From CAZIMM01 sp964540415 (GTDB lineage Bacteria > Bacillota > Clostridia > Oscillospirales > Acutalibacteraceae), in assembly GCA_964540415.1 (NCBI GenBank), contig CAZIMM010000013.1:1-39448 (forward strand): a stretch of DNA of 39,448 bases. The letters run 5' to 3'. Positions within the stretch are counted from its first letter, which is position 1; the number at the start of each line of letters is the position of its first letter. Made by a program: the position numbers and the translations under genes. Positions 15,779 through 25,215 of the stretch are shown piece after piece. The notes beneath the pieces are model-generated. The model saw only the letters and a program-made list of their open reading frames with translations. It did not search any database and had not been told where the DNA came from.

Positions 15779-17589
15779 ATGTATCGTTCCCATGTTCTTG
15801 TTTGCGGCGGTACGGGTTGTACCTCCTCTCACAGCGCGGACATAATCCAGTCCCTCAAGGCAGAAATTGCCGCAAAGGGTCTCGCGGATGAGGTCAAGGT
15901 TATTCAGACCGGCTGCTTCGGTCTGTGTGCTCTCGGCCCCATAATGATTGTTTACCCCGAGGGTTGCTTCTACAGCCAGGTCAAGGTTGAGGATGTGCCC
16001 GAAATCGTTGAGGAGCACCTGCTCAAGGGCAGGATGGTCAAGAGACTGCTCTATGATGAGACAGTGACAAGCGACACCGTCAAGTCACTCAACGACACCG
16101 AGTTCTATAAAAAGCAAAAGCGCGTTGCTCTGCGCAACTGCGGCGTCATCAATCCCGAAAACATAGATGAATATATCGCTTACGACGGCTATCAGGCTTT
16201 GTGCAAATGCCTGACCGAGCTTCAGCCCGCCGATGTCATCAAAATCGTCAAGGACAGCGGCCTCAGAGGCAGAGGCGGCGGCGGCTTCCCGACCGGTCTT
16301 AAATGGGAGTTCACAGCCAAAAACGCAGCAGACCAGAAATATGTCGTCTGCAACGCCGACGAAGGCGACCCGGGTGCATTCATGGACCGTTCGGTTCTTG
16401 AGGGAGACCCGCACTGCTTGCTTGAGGCAATGGCAATCTGCGGTTACGCAATCGGCGCAACCCAGGGCTATATTTACGTCCGCGCGGAATACCCCATCGC
16501 CGTCAAGCGCCTTGAAATTGCAATCAAGCAGGCGAAGGAATACGGCTTGCTCGGAAACAACATCTTTGAGACGGGCTTTGATTTTGACATTCACATCCGT
16601 CTGGGTGCAGGCGCATTTGTCTGCGGCGAAGAAACCGCTCTTATGACCTCCATCGAGGGCAACAGAGGCGAGCCGCGTCCGCGTCCTCCTTATCCGGCGG
16701 TCAAGGGTCTGTTCGGCAAGCCCACAACCGAAAACAACGTTGAAACCTTTGCGAATGTTCCTCAGATTATCCTCAAGGGTTCAGAATGGTTTGCTTCAAT
16801 GGGCACCGAGCGTTCCAAGGGCACAAAGGTTTTTGCTCTCGGCGGAAAAATCAAGAACACGGGTCTTGTTGAAATCCCCATGGGCACAACGCTGCGTGAA
16901 ATCATTGAGGAAATCGGCGGCGGCATCCCGAACGGCAAAAAGTTCAAGGCCGCGCAGACGGGCGGCCCCTCCGGCGGCTGTATCCCCGCAAGCCTCATTG
17001 ACACCGAGNNNNNNNNNNTATCGATACACCCATTGACTACGACAACCTCACCGCCATCGGCTGCATGATGGGCTCCGGCGGACTCATAGTCATGGACGAA
17101 GACAACTGCATGGTTGACATTGCAAAGTTCTTCCTCGATTTCACCGTTGACGAGTCCTGCGGCAAGTGCTCACCCTGCCGTATCGGCACAAAGAGGATGA
17201 GAGAGCTGCTCGACAAAATCACCGACGGCAGAGGAACTCTCGAGGATATCGACAAGCTTGAGGAGCTTGCTTACTACATCAAGCAGAACTCCCTTTGCGG
17301 CCTCGGCCAGACTGCTCCGAACCCCGTGCTTGCAACACTCAAGTTCTTCCGTGACGAATATGTTGCTCACGTTGTTGACAAGAAGTGTCCCGCCGGCGTT
17401 TGCAAAGCACTTCTTAGCTATGTCATTAACCCCGACAAGTGCAGAGGCTGCACACTGTGCGCCAAGAACTGCCCGGTCAATGCAATCAGCGGCAGCGTAA
17501 AGCAGCCCCATGTTATTGACACCGAAAAATGTATCAAGTGCGGAGCCTGCATGGAAAAATGTAAGTTCGGCGCAATTATGAAAAAATAA
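15779..17589 (+). CDS. hydB: NAD-linked [FeFe] hydrogenase subunit HydB (NuoF-like), broken by an assembly gap
   Basis: The NAD- and FMN-binding subunit. An N-terminal [2Fe-2S] thioredoxin-like domain (CGGTGCTSS, QTGCFGLCALGP) is followed by the NuoF core: GLRGRGGGGFPTGLKWE, CNADEGDPGAFMDRSVLEG, and then an SLBB-like stretch. After the gap come ESCGKCSPCRIGTKRM and SLCGLGQTAPNPVL with the [4Fe-4S] ligands, then a C-terminal pair of [4Fe-4S] ferredoxin motifs (CRGCTLCAKNCP, CIKCGACMEKCK). Ten Ns at 17009-17018 interrupt it. The frame before the gap (through GAG 17006-17008) and after it (from ATC at 17020) agree only if the real gap is 2 modulo 3 bases. The two flanks also both encode Ile-Asp-Thr, so the true gap is probably zero or an overlap. 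Once joined, the protein should be about 595 residues. ATG follows AAAGGAGG. Confidence 0.9.
17009..17018. other. Assembly gap (10 Ns) inside hydB
   Basis: Ten ambiguous bases between two contig ends. The base content around it differs only in third codon positions where the flanks repeat the same residues. Confidence 0.99.
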
Positions 17590-17608
17590 CGAAAGGAGTG
17601 TGCCACAA

Positions 17609-19351
17609 ATGGAAATGGTAAATATTAAAATCAACGGCATGCCCTTGAGTGTGCCAAACGGTATTTCGATTCTTGAAGCCGCCCGTTTCGCCGGCATCGA
17701 GATTCCGACTCTGTGCTTTTTGAAGGACATCAACGAGATCGGCGCGTGCCGTATATGCATGGTCGAGGTCAAGGGTGCAAGGAATCTTGTTACTGCCTGC
17801 GTGTTCCCCGTCAGCGAGGGTATGGAGGTTTTGACAAACACAGAGAAGGTTCGCAAATCGCGCAAAACCACTCTGGAGCTGATTCTTTCCGCTCACAACC
17901 GCGCCTGCCTTTCCTGCATTCGCAGCGGGACGTGCGAGCTTCAGAAGCTCTGCAAGGAGTTCGGCGTTGACAATGAGGGCTATTACGACGGCTCCACCCC
18001 CAACTATGAGTTTGACGATTCCGCCGCGCACATGATAAGAGACAACAGCAAGTGCATTCTCTGCCGCCGCTGTGTCGCCGCATGCAACATGCAGTCCATC
18101 TCGGTTATCGGTGCAAATGCAAGAGGCTTTGACACTCACATCAGCTCCGCATTCGACAAGGATCTGGCGGATGTTTCCTGCGTTTCCTGCGGCCAGTGCA
18201 TCGTTCACTGCCCGACAGGCGCAATCTATGAAAAGGATGATACGGCAAAGGTTCTTGCCGCTATCAACGACCCCGAGAAGTATGTTATCGTTCACACGGC
18301 TCCGTCAATCAGAGTAACCCTCGGTGAAGCGTTCGGAATGCACATCGGCACCAATGTTCAGGGCAAAATGGTTGCCGCTCTGCGCAGGCTCGGCTTCGAC
18401 AAGGTGTTTGACACTGACCTTGCCGCAGACCTCACCATAATGGAGGAAGCAACGGAATTCCTTGACAGAGTCAAAAACGGCGGAGTTCTTCCGATCATAA
18501 CCTCCTGCTCACCCGGCTGGATAAAATACTGCGAGCATTATTATCCCGAGCAGCTCGCTCACCTTTCATCATGCAAATCGCCGCAGCAGATGTTCGGCGC
18601 GGTCATCAAGACCTGGTATGCACAGAAGATGGGTCTTGACCCGAAGAACATCGTTGTTGTGGGCATCATGCCCTGCACGGCGAAAAAGTTCGAAACGAAG
18701 CGTGACGATCAATCCGCCTCCGGCTATCCCGATGTTGACATTGCTCTGACAACCAGAGAGCTTGCCCGCATGATTGACAGCGCAGGCATCTATTTCCCGC
18801 ATCTTCCCGATGAGGAGTTTGACAATCCTCTCGGCGAGGGCACCGGCGCGGCCGTTATCTTCGGCGCAACCGGCGGTGTTATGGAGGCTGCTTTGAGAAC
18901 AGCTGTTGAAACCCTCACCGGCGAGGAGCTTGCAGCGCCTGACTTCACAGAGGTCAGAGGCACACAGGGTGTTAAGGAGGCGACTTACTCAGTCGCCGGC
19001 ATGGACATCAAGGTTGCCGTTGCAAGCGGACTTGCAAATGCAAAATACCTCATGGACAAGGTTCGCGACGGCACGGCGGATTATCAATTCATCGAAATCA
19101 TGGCGTGCCCCGGCGGCTGTGTCAACGGCGGCGGTCAGCCGATTCAGCATGCTGCTGTCCGCAACTTTGTTGACCTCAAGGGCAGACGCGGCGCGGCACT
19201 GTACGAAGCAGACAAAAACCTTCCCGTGCGCAAGTCTCATGAAAACGAGAGCGTCAAGAGGCTCTATGAGGAGTTCTTCGGCGAGCCCGGCAGCCACAAG
19301 GCACATGAGATTCTTCACACAAGCTATGTAGCAAGGCCGAAGTACAAATAA
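17609..19351 (+). CDS. hydA: NAD-linked [FeFe] hydrogenase catalytic subunit HydA
   Basis: The H2-evolving catalytic subunit, 580 residues from the ATG at 17609; the frame is also open from a GTG at 17600. Domains in order: plant-type [2Fe-2S] (Cys 36, 47, 50, 64), His-ligated [4Fe-4S] (His 96, Cys 100, 103, 109), two [4Fe-4S] clusters (Cys 149, 152, 155, 159 and Cys 191, 194, 197, 201), and the H-cluster domain with L1 TSCSPGW (298-304), L2 MPCTAKKFE, L3 EIMACPGGCVNGGG (Cys 500, 504), then a small C-terminal domain ending AHEILHTSYV. L1 has Ser where most have a second Cys. In this gene order the enzyme should be the NAD(P)- and ferredoxin-linked, possibly electron-bifurcating type. The maturases HydE, HydF and HydG are not in the window. 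Confidence 0.94.
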   Translation: MEMVNIKINGMPLSVPNGISILEAARFAGIEIPTLCFLKDINEIGACRICMVEVKGARNLVTACVFPVSEGMEVLTNTEKVRKSRKTTLELILSAHNRACLSCIRSGTCELQKLCKEFGVDNEGYYDGSTPNYEFDDSAAHMIRDNSKCILCRRCVAACNMQSISVIGANARGFDTHISSAFDKDLADVSCVSCGQCIVHCPTGAIYEKDDTAKVLAAINDPEKYVIVHTAPSIRVTLGEAFGMHIGTNVQGKMVAALRRLGFDKVFDTDLAADLTIMEEATEFLDRVKNGGVLPIITSCSPGWIKYCEHYYPEQLAHLSSCKSPQQMFGAVIKTWYAQKMGLDPKNIVVVGIMPCTAKKFETKRDDQSASGYPDVDIALTTRELARMIDSAGIYFPHLPDEEFDNPLGEGTGAAVIFGATGGVMEAALRTAVETLTGEELAAPDFTEVRGTQGVKEATYSVAGMDIKVAVASGLANAKYLMDKVRDGTADYQFIEIMACPGGCVNGGGQPIQHAAVRNFVDLKGRRGAALYEADKNLPVRKSHENESVKRLYEEFFGEPGSHKAHEILHTSYVARPKYK

Positions 19352-19372
19352 ACGCATTACCCATAAAGCAAG

Positions 19373-19418
19373 GAGCTGTATCCCGCACCGCTAAGGTGTC
19401 AGGATACAGCTCTTTTTT
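19373..19418 (+). terminator. Rho-independent terminator of the hydrogenase operon
   Basis: An 11-bp stem, GAGCTGTATCC (19373-19383) with GGATACAGCTC (19402-19412), followed by TTTTTT (19413-19418). It lies about 20 bases past the hydA stop. Confidence 0.93.
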
Positions 19419-19564
19419 GCACATACGGCTCTGACAAATCAGGAAATTGTTTTGAGTATTTATTAACTTCGCATCACTTGAGCGGCATCAGTTGTTTATG
19501 GAATAATTTATCCGGCTGCGTGCATATTTATAACTGTATAATTGCATAAAGGGGGAGAGGAAAT

Positions 19565-20044
19565 ATGGTTATAAGGCTCAATTGGAAGAAGCTTCTTATA
19601 AGTATTGCAGTGAGCCTCGGAGTCGGAGCACTTGCGGCGGTGCTGACAAACTCAAGCATGGAAATCTTCAAAAATCTTGAAAAGCCGATGCTCGCGCCGC
19701 CGGGCTGGCTGTTCCCGGTTGTCTGGACGATACTTTACATACTCATGGGCATTTCGGCATATCTTGTCGGCACGTCGGACGCACCGCGGGAGAAAAAGCG
19801 AAACGCGTTGATTGTTTATTCCGCTCAGCTTGTGCTGAATTTTATCTGGCCGATTATTTTCTTCAACTTTCAGGCATATCTTGCGGCGTTCGTCTGCCTT
19901 GTGATTCTCTGGGCTCTGATTCTCACTATGATAATCATGTTCTCAAAAATCTCACCCGTCGCGGCTTGGCTGCAGGTACCCTATCTGCTCTGGGTTACGT
20001 TTGCGGGATATCTGAATCTTTCGATTTATCTGCTCAACCGCTGA
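19565..20044 (+). CDS. tspO: TspO/MBR family membrane protein
   Basis: A 159-residue protein with five hydrophobic segments and the TspO signatures KPMLAPPGWLFPVVWTILYI, LMGISAYLV, QLVLNFIWPIIFF and PYLLWVTFAGYLNLSIYLL. TspO proteins bind tetrapyrroles such as protoporphyrin IX and are linked to stress responses; the bacterial role is still argued. The start is ATG after a purine-rich GGGGGAGAGG. A TATAAT at 19537-19542 lies only some 20 bases upstream of the ATG and has no good -35, so the real promoter is uncertain. The 213-base stretch between hydA and this gene holds the hydrogenase terminator and nothing else I can identify. Confidence 0.93.
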   Translation: MVIRLNWKKLLISIAVSLGVGALAAVLTNSSMEIFKNLEKPMLAPPGWLFPVVWTILYILMGISAYLVGTSDAPREKKRNALIVYSAQLVLNFIWPIIFFNFQAYLAAFVCLVILWALILTMIIMFSKISPVAAWLQVPYLLWVTFAGYLNLSIYLLNR

Positions 20045-20089
20045 AAAAAACCGTACCGAACGCAAAGCTGCGAACGGTACGGTTATTTT
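20044..20089. terminator. Bidirectional rho-independent terminator
   Basis: AACCGTACCG (20049-20058) pairs with CGGTACGGTT (20075-20084) in a 10-bp stem with inner CGCA/TGCG pairing. It is flanked by an A-run on the left and a T-run on the right, so it can end both tspO (plus) and the lipoprotein gene (minus). Confidence 0.9.
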
Positions 20090-20108
20090 TATGCCCTGCT
20101 CCGGGAGC

Positions 20109-21029
20109 TTACCATTTGAAGTCCTTGTATTCAACCTTGGTCGTGCCCGTTGCGCTTGCGCTTGAGCCCGCAACCTTGTCGATGCTCACCTCGATGTCGA
20201 AGGTGACAACGAGCTTTTTGAGGTTGCCGGTGGCGCTGTCAATTGTCGCGGTGACAACTGCGTTGGAATATTTTTCGTCAACAATCGCGCCCTCGAAGGT
20301 GCCGCCGATTGCGTCGTAGATGTTCTGAGCTGCCTTGTGGTCGTAATAATCCTTGTCGTCAAGGCCTGCGCAGATTCCGCTCTTTTCAATGGGAGCGGTG
20401 GTGGTGTAGCTGTTTTTGTCAGCATGGCTGGAGCCACCCTTGACCTTGATTGTGATGACGTAATCTGTGCCGGCGGTTTTGCATTCGGCGGAGGTGATGT
20501 CGCTCTGGCTCAGAGCGCACTTTGCAATGAACTTTGTCTCCTCGCCCTTTGCGACTGTCTTGCTGTACTTGTTGTCCGCGCCGATGCCCATGAATTTGTA
20601 AATCAGGCTCTTGAAGGTTTTGAGAACGAGGCCGGCGTCAAACTGCTCGTTGTAGGTTTCCCTGTTCTTCGCAAAAGCCGGCTTTGCGGACTTTGCCTTT
20701 GCCGTTGCCTGTGTGTAATAGGCAAGAACCTCGGCGGTTGTGGACGGTGCGGCGGCAGCCGTTGTCGGCTCTGCGGAGGTGGTTTCACCGTCTGCCGGAA
20801 TGGTTGAGGTTTCGCCCTGTGCGGTTGTTGCCGTGGCGGTTTCGGTTATCACATCGGTCAGAGTCTCAGAGGGCGCTTCCAAAGTTGTTGCATTCACATC
20901 TTCGGCGGCGGCTGTTGTTTCCTCGGTGACGGTTGTTGCTGCTTCATCTTTGCCGGTGCAGGCGGCAAAGGAGCAAAGCATCATTGCCGCGAGTGAAAGT
21001 GCAAGGAGTCTGCGGAGCGTGTTTTTCAT
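20109..21029 (-). CDS. Thr-rich lipoprotein of unknown function
   Basis: A 306-residue predicted lipoprotein. MKNTLRRLLALSLAAMML is a signal sequence followed by CSFAAC with the likely lipidated Cys, although Phe in the lipobox is unusual. Next comes a long low-complexity Thr/Ala/Glu linker (about residues 25-100), then a globular domain of about 200 residues that I do not recognise, with the stretch FDAGLVLKTFKSLIYKF and a C-terminal beta-rich part. The start used is the ATG at 21029 after AGAGGT; a TTG at 21047 is in frame but lacks a good site. It is the last gene behind the acetyltransferase gene (gap 42 bases). The linker resembles cell-surface proteins of gut Clostridia. Function not assigned. 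Confidence 0.75.
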   Translation of the reverse strand: MKNTLRRLLALSLAAMMLCSFAACTGKDEAATTVTEETTAAAEDVNATTLEAPSETLTDVITETATATTAQGETSTIPADGETTSAEPTTAAAAPSTTAEVLAYYTQATAKAKSAKPAFAKNRETYNEQFDAGLVLKTFKSLIYKFMGIGADNKYSKTVAKGEETKFIAKCALSQSDITSAECKTAGTDYVITIKVKGGSSHADKNSYTTTAPIEKSGICAGLDDKDYYDHKAAQNIYDAIGGTFEGAIVDEKYSNAVVTATIDSATGNLKKLVVTFDIEVSIDKVAGSSASATGTTKVEYKDFKW

Positions 21030-21071
21030 TTTTGTTACCTCTTTCAATAAATTTTTATATCCACGAGTTTT

Positions 21072-22259
21072 TTACACTCTTTCGGTGCTGAACCAGGAAA
21101 GCGGCAGCGGGAACCAGCTGCGGACAAGCGCGGCGGTGCGCGGCGAAAGGTCAAAGCCGAAAACAGCCTGCGGCACTGCGCCGAGCAGCGCCCTTGTTGC
21201 CGTCAGCCCGGGAAGGACAACATCTGCAGCGGCATCGGTTTTTTGCACATCAACCTCGCCCGAGTTGCTCACCGTGACGGCAAGCTTGCCCGTTCCCTCA
21301 ATGTCGAGAACGAGCGTTCCCGGCTCTATGTATGAATAACTGCCCTTGAAGGAAAGCAGCGCTGAGATAACCGCCTGCCAGTCAACAACCTCCCACATTC
21401 CGGAGTTGTTGTGGCTGACGGCAGAGCCGATGTCCGTGACGCCGCGGAAAAACGGAAGCTGCCATTCTCCGGCACACAGCTCAATGCCCTTGCCAAACGT
21501 CACCGCATAATTGAGGAGAACATCGCTCATCATGCTGTCGTTTTTGATGCACAGCTCGCGGATTTCGTCACTGCTGTCGCCGGGTTCCACAGCCGCAAAG
21601 CCTATCGGTGTGTCCGGCGAGCAGGCGCAGTATACGGCGTAGGGGACGGCGTTATCATCCGGAATAACCATACGAAGATAAAAATCATCCGTGTTGTCGT
21701 AAACATAGTGAACGGGCTTTGATTCGTAAATCTTTTTCAGCTCGGAGATAAGCTCGGTTTCGTCCGCCGAAAGCTCCTTGAAGAAGAACTCTTCTCCGTC
21801 AATGTCGGGTCTTGTAAGTTTTATCGAGTCAAGGCTTGCCGAAAAATTGTAGTTGTTTCCGCCGATTTCAAAGCCGAAGTGGTTATATCTTGACCTTCTG
21901 CCGCCGAGGTTGGACATGTGCACACCGTCGCGGCGCATCTCATCGTTATGCTGCTTGAGAAGCATCGACATAAATCCTCTGCCGCGTTCCCTCGGGTGGC
22001 AGGCAACGCTGCCGATGCCGTAAACCTTCAGTTCTCTGCCGCCGACACTCAGTGTGCGCGGAAGAATGAGGATGGACGCTTTGATTTTGCCGTCCTCCCA
22101 AAGGTTGAGAAGGTTGTGCATGTATTCGTCGGAGTTGCGGTAAATGTTCGGATACATGGTTTCAAAGTTGTGAGGACGGCTGTTTTTTGAAAATACGAAA
22201 TCAAGAAAATCCAGAATTTCAACAAACTCCTCACTTTTTCCCCTGCGAATTTCAATCAT
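21072..22259 (-). CDS. Eis-like GNAT acetyltransferase
   Basis: A 395-residue protein of the enhanced-intracellular-survival (Eis) type. The first part is a GNAT domain with the acetyl-CoA loop YGIGSVACHPRERGRGFMSM, where the Arg/Gly pattern binds the pyrophosphate. A second GNAT-like half follows, and the last about 100 residues (EPGTLVLDIEGTGKLAVTV, then FGFDLSPRTAALV) match the sterol-carrier-like C-terminal domain of Eis proteins. These enzymes acetylate amines such as aminoglycosides or polyamines in some species. The substrate here is unknown. ATG follows AAAGGA at ten bases. The gene lies 22 bases after xylB and may share its transcript. Confidence 0.82.
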   Translation of the reverse strand: MIEIRRGKSEEFVEILDFLDFVFSKNSRPHNFETMYPNIYRNSDEYMHNLLNLWEDGKIKASILILPRTLSVGGRELKVYGIGSVACHPRERGRGFMSMLLKQHNDEMRRDGVHMSNLGGRRSRYNHFGFEIGGNNYNFSASLDSIKLTRPDIDGEEFFFKELSADETELISELKKIYESKPVHYVYDNTDDFYLRMVIPDDNAVPYAVYCACSPDTPIGFAAVEPGDSSDEIRELCIKNDSMMSDVLLNYAVTFGKGIELCAGEWQLPFFRGVTDIGSAVSHNNSGMWEVVDWQAVISALLSFKGSYSYIEPGTLVLDIEGTGKLAVTVSNSGEVDVQKTDAAADVVLPGLTATRALLGAVPQAVFGFDLSPRTAALVRSWFPLPLSWFSTERV

Positions 22260-22281
22260 TGATGCCGAGTTCCTTTCGTTT

Positions 22282-23805
22282 TTATTTCATCCTCGCAAGC
22301 AGGGAAAAGCTTTCCCTGAGAGCGGGATACAATTGTTTATACAGCTTACGGTATTCACCGTAAATGTCTGCGTTCCTTGCGTCGGGTGAGCAGCGTTGCT
22401 TAATTCCGACAACGGCGTCGCACGCTTCACGGACATCGGAGAAAACTCCGGCTCCCGTTCCTGCAAGCAGAGCTGCGCCGAGCGCCGCGCCCTGAGAGGA
22501 AACCGCTGTGCAGACCTCGCAGCCGAACGCGTCGGCAAGCATCTGCCGCCAGAATGCGCTTGAGCCGCCCCCGCCGCAGGCCATCATGCTCCCCACATTT
22601 ATCCGGTTTTCACGGAAAATATCCAGGCAGTCGCAAAGAGAAAATGTGACCCCTTCCATAACCGCGCGGAGCATGTCTGCCTTTGTGTGCATTGCCGAAA
22701 GCCCGAAGAACACACCGCGCGCATACGGGTCAAGGTGCGGTGTGCGCTCCCCCATGAGATAGGGCAGCCAGAGCAGTCTGTTTGCACCGGCAGGCGACTT
22801 TGCGGCAAGAGTGTCAATAATCACATACGGGTCAATGCCACGGCTTTGTGCGTCGGCGATGATGTCCGTGCAGAGGTTGTCTCTGAACCATTTCAGTGAA
22901 AGCCCTGCCGCCTGGGTCACACCCATGACATGCCATTCGCCCGGGACAGCAGAACAAAACGTGTGAATTCTGCCCTTGGAGTCCGGCGACATTTTTGAAG
23001 AATGGGCAAAAACAACGCCGCTTGTGCCGATTGTTGTGAAGGCTCTGCCGTCTCTTACAACGGCGCAGCCCACAGCTGCAGCAGCATTGTCTCCCGCGCC
23101 GCCGACAACCGGTGTGCCGCTTTTCAGCCCCGTTTTGAGGGCAGCGGCGGCGGTGATTTCACCGGTGATTTCAGGTGATTCATAAACTCTTGCGAGCAGT
23201 GAACGGTCAATGTCAAAAGCAGTCAGCAGCTCGTCGGACCAGCATCTGTTCTCAATGTCCAGAAGCTGCATTCCGGAGGCGTCGGACACCTCTGTTGCAA
23301 ATTCTCCCGTGAGTCTGAAGCGTATGTAATCCTTCGGGAGCAGAACGTGCCTGCATTTTTCGTAAATCTCCGGCTCGTTGTTCCGAACCCAAAGCAGCTT
23401 TGAAGCGGTGAAGCCCGTCATTGCGGGCGCCGCTGTAATTTTCATCAGGCGGTCGAGCCCGGCAACGGCCGTCATTTGTTCGCATTCCTTCGCCGTGCGC
23501 TGGTCACACCAGATGATGCTGCGGCGAAGAACATTTCCGCCTTCGTCGAGCATCACAAGCCCGTGCATCTGCCCGGAAAGTCCGATTCCCGCAATCTCCG
23601 CCGGGTTGATTCCGCTTTGTGCAAGAACTGCCTTTATGCCGTCGCACACGGCTTGCCACCAGTCCTCCGGCTCCTGCTCCGCATAGCCGTTCTGGGGCTG
23701 ATAAAGCGGATATTCACCGGTGTATGACGCGGCAAGCTCACCGCTTTCCGAAAAAAGCGCTGTTTTTGTGCCTGAGGTTCCGATATCTATTCCGAGAAGA
23801 TACAT
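22282..23805 (-). CDS. xylB: Xylulokinase
   Basis: Phosphorylates D-xylulose to D-xylulose 5-phosphate for the pentose phosphate pathway. The 507-residue FGGY-family kinase opens with the ATP-site motif YLLGIDIGTSGTKTALF and has the substrate loop LSGQMHGLVMLD, IIWCDQRTAKECEQM, GGAGDNAAAAVGCAVV, and the family signature region WLPYLMGERTPHLDPYARGV. The gene lies 12 bases after the xylose isomerase stop, and the pair forms the core of the xylose operon. It begins with ATG after an AGGAGG-like site (minus-strand AGGAGGTCAAC). Confidence 0.95.
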   Translation of the reverse strand: MYLLGIDIGTSGTKTALFSESGELAASYTGEYPLYQPQNGYAEQEPEDWWQAVCDGIKAVLAQSGINPAEIAGIGLSGQMHGLVMLDEGGNVLRRSIIWCDQRTAKECEQMTAVAGLDRLMKITAAPAMTGFTASKLLWVRNNEPEIYEKCRHVLLPKDYIRFRLTGEFATEVSDASGMQLLDIENRCWSDELLTAFDIDRSLLARVYESPEITGEITAAAALKTGLKSGTPVVGGAGDNAAAAVGCAVVRDGRAFTTIGTSGVVFAHSSKMSPDSKGRIHTFCSAVPGEWHVMGVTQAAGLSLKWFRDNLCTDIIADAQSRGIDPYVIIDTLAAKSPAGANRLLWLPYLMGERTPHLDPYARGVFFGLSAMHTKADMLRAVMEGVTFSLCDCLDIFRENRINVGSMMACGGGGSSAFWRQMLADAFGCEVCTAVSSQGAALGAALLAGTGAGVFSDVREACDAVVGIKQRCSPDARNADIYGEYRKLYKQLYPALRESFSLLARMK

Positions 23806-23817
23806 CCGGTTGACCTC

Positions 23818-25134
23818 CTAAAAAATTATTGAGTTCACAATCCCCTCAAGTCGTTCCTGCCTGCCGGAGGAAACACAGCCGAGCACATCGCCCTTTTCAA
23901 GTGCAAAATTTTCAAGCTGTTCCATTGTCGCTCTGCCGGACGCAATGTCCGCACCCAGCCCGGTTTTGTAGCTTGAATAGCGCTGCTCTACGAAGCTGTC
24001 GATTCTGCCGTCCTCAATGATTTTTGCAGCGTTGCGCAGGCCGAGGGCAAACGCGTCCATTCCGGCGATGTAAGCGTGCGCGATATCCTCCGGAGTGAAC
24101 GAACCTCTGCGTGTTTTCGCGTCAAAGTTCAGTCCGCCCTTTGTGAAGCCGCCCGCCCTGATAACCTCGAGCATACAGCCCGTGGTTTCGTAAACATCAG
24201 TGGGGAAGCAGTCGGTATCCCAGCCGAGAAGAAGGTCGCCGGAGTTTGCGTCAATCGAGCCGAACATATTGTTTATTCTGGCAACGCAAAGCTCGTGGCG
24301 GAACGTGTGCCCGGCAAGAGTTGCGTGATTTGCTTCGATGTTCAGCTTGAAGTCATCCGCCAGACCGTATTTGTTGAGAAAGCCGATTGAGGTTGCCGCG
24401 TCAAAATCATATTGATGCTTTGTCGGCTCCTTCGGCTTCGGTTCTATGTAAAAATATCCTTTGAATCCGATTGACCTCGCATAGTCGCGTGCAAGAGTCA
24501 GCAGGCGCGCCATGTTGTCGAGCTCCAGCTCCATGTCGGTGTTCCAGAGGGTTTCGTATCCCTCTCTGCCGCCCCAGAAAACATAGCCCTCGCCGCCGAG
24601 CTTCACCGTGACCTCGAGTGCTTTTTTGATTTGCGCCGCCGCAAAGGCGAACACCTCGGCGTTGGGCGCTGTGCCAGCGCCGTGCATATATCTCGGGTTT
24701 GCAAAACAATTTGCAGTGCCCCAGAGCAGCTTCTTTCCGTTTTTCTTCATCAGGGAGGCAATCAGCTCCGCCATTTCATCAATTGCCTCATTGGTCTGTG
24801 AAAGAGTGTCGTATTCTGGAGCAATGTCACGGTCATGAAAACAGAAAAAGTCAATGTCGAGCTTGTTCATCAGCTCAAAAGCCGCATACGCCTTGTTTTT
24901 GTAGATTTCGGCGGGAGTTGTGCCGCCGAAGTTTTTGACAAAGGTGCCTCTGCCGAACATGTCCGTGCCGTCACCGCAAAGCGTGTGCCAATAGCTCATT
25001 GCGAAGCGCAGCTGCTCACGCATTGTTTTGCCGAGAATGACCTCATCCGGATTATACTGCTTAAAAGTAAACTCTCCTGTGCCGTGTGCGCCCTCATAAC
25101 GCACCGCCGGAATGCCCGAAAAATAATCTGACAC
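23818..25134 (-). CDS. xylA: Xylose isomerase
   Basis: Converts D-xylose to D-xylulose. Length 438 residues from the GTG at 25134, which GAGGAG precedes by eight bases; the GTG at 25143 has no spacing to a site. Motifs: FKQYNPDEVILGKTMREQLR, FCFHDRDIAPE with the catalytic His/Asp pair, YVFWGGREGYETLWNTD, FYIEPKPKEPTKHQYDFD with Glu metal ligand, LNIEANHATLAGHTF, and DANSGDLLLGWDTD with the remaining metal ligands. It is the first gene of a unit with xylB, under a SigA-type promoter that has candidate regulator sites. No XylR gene is nearby. Confidence 0.96.
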   Translation of the reverse strand: MSDYFSGIPAVRYEGAHGTGEFTFKQYNPDEVILGKTMREQLRFAMSYWHTLCGDGTDMFGRGTFVKNFGGTTPAEIYKNKAYAAFELMNKLDIDFFCFHDRDIAPEYDTLSQTNEAIDEMAELIASLMKKNGKKLLWGTANCFANPRYMHGAGTAPNAEVFAFAAAQIKKALEVTVKLGGEGYVFWGGREGYETLWNTDMELELDNMARLLTLARDYARSIGFKGYFYIEPKPKEPTKHQYDFDAATSIGFLNKYGLADDFKLNIEANHATLAGHTFRHELCVARINNMFGSIDANSGDLLLGWDTDCFPTDVYETTGCMLEVIRAGGFTKGGLNFDAKTRRGSFTPEDIAHAYIAGMDAFALGLRNAAKIIEDGRIDSFVEQRYSSYKTGLGADIASGRATMEQLENFALEKGDVLGCVSSGRQERLEGIVNSIIF

Positions 25135-25176
25135 TGCATTCACTCCTCATCGTTTCGGATTAAAGCCCTAATTTAT

Positions 25177-25205
25177 AATATAATGTAAAAACGTTCTAAT
25201 GTCAA
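25177..25205 (-). promoter_or_regulatory. Promoter of xylA with a spacer palindrome
   Basis: Minus-strand TTGACA (25200-25205) is followed after 17 bases by TATATT (25177-25182). The spacer contains AGAACGTTTTT, centred on AACGTT, which resembles a LacI-type operator with a central CG. Confidence 0.8.
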
Positions 25206-25215
25206 CACCATAAAC

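Noticed and set aside
19537..19542. TATAAT as the tspO promoter
   Set aside because: There is no acceptable -35 and it would leave a leader of only about 15-20 bases; kept only as a remark in the gene entry.
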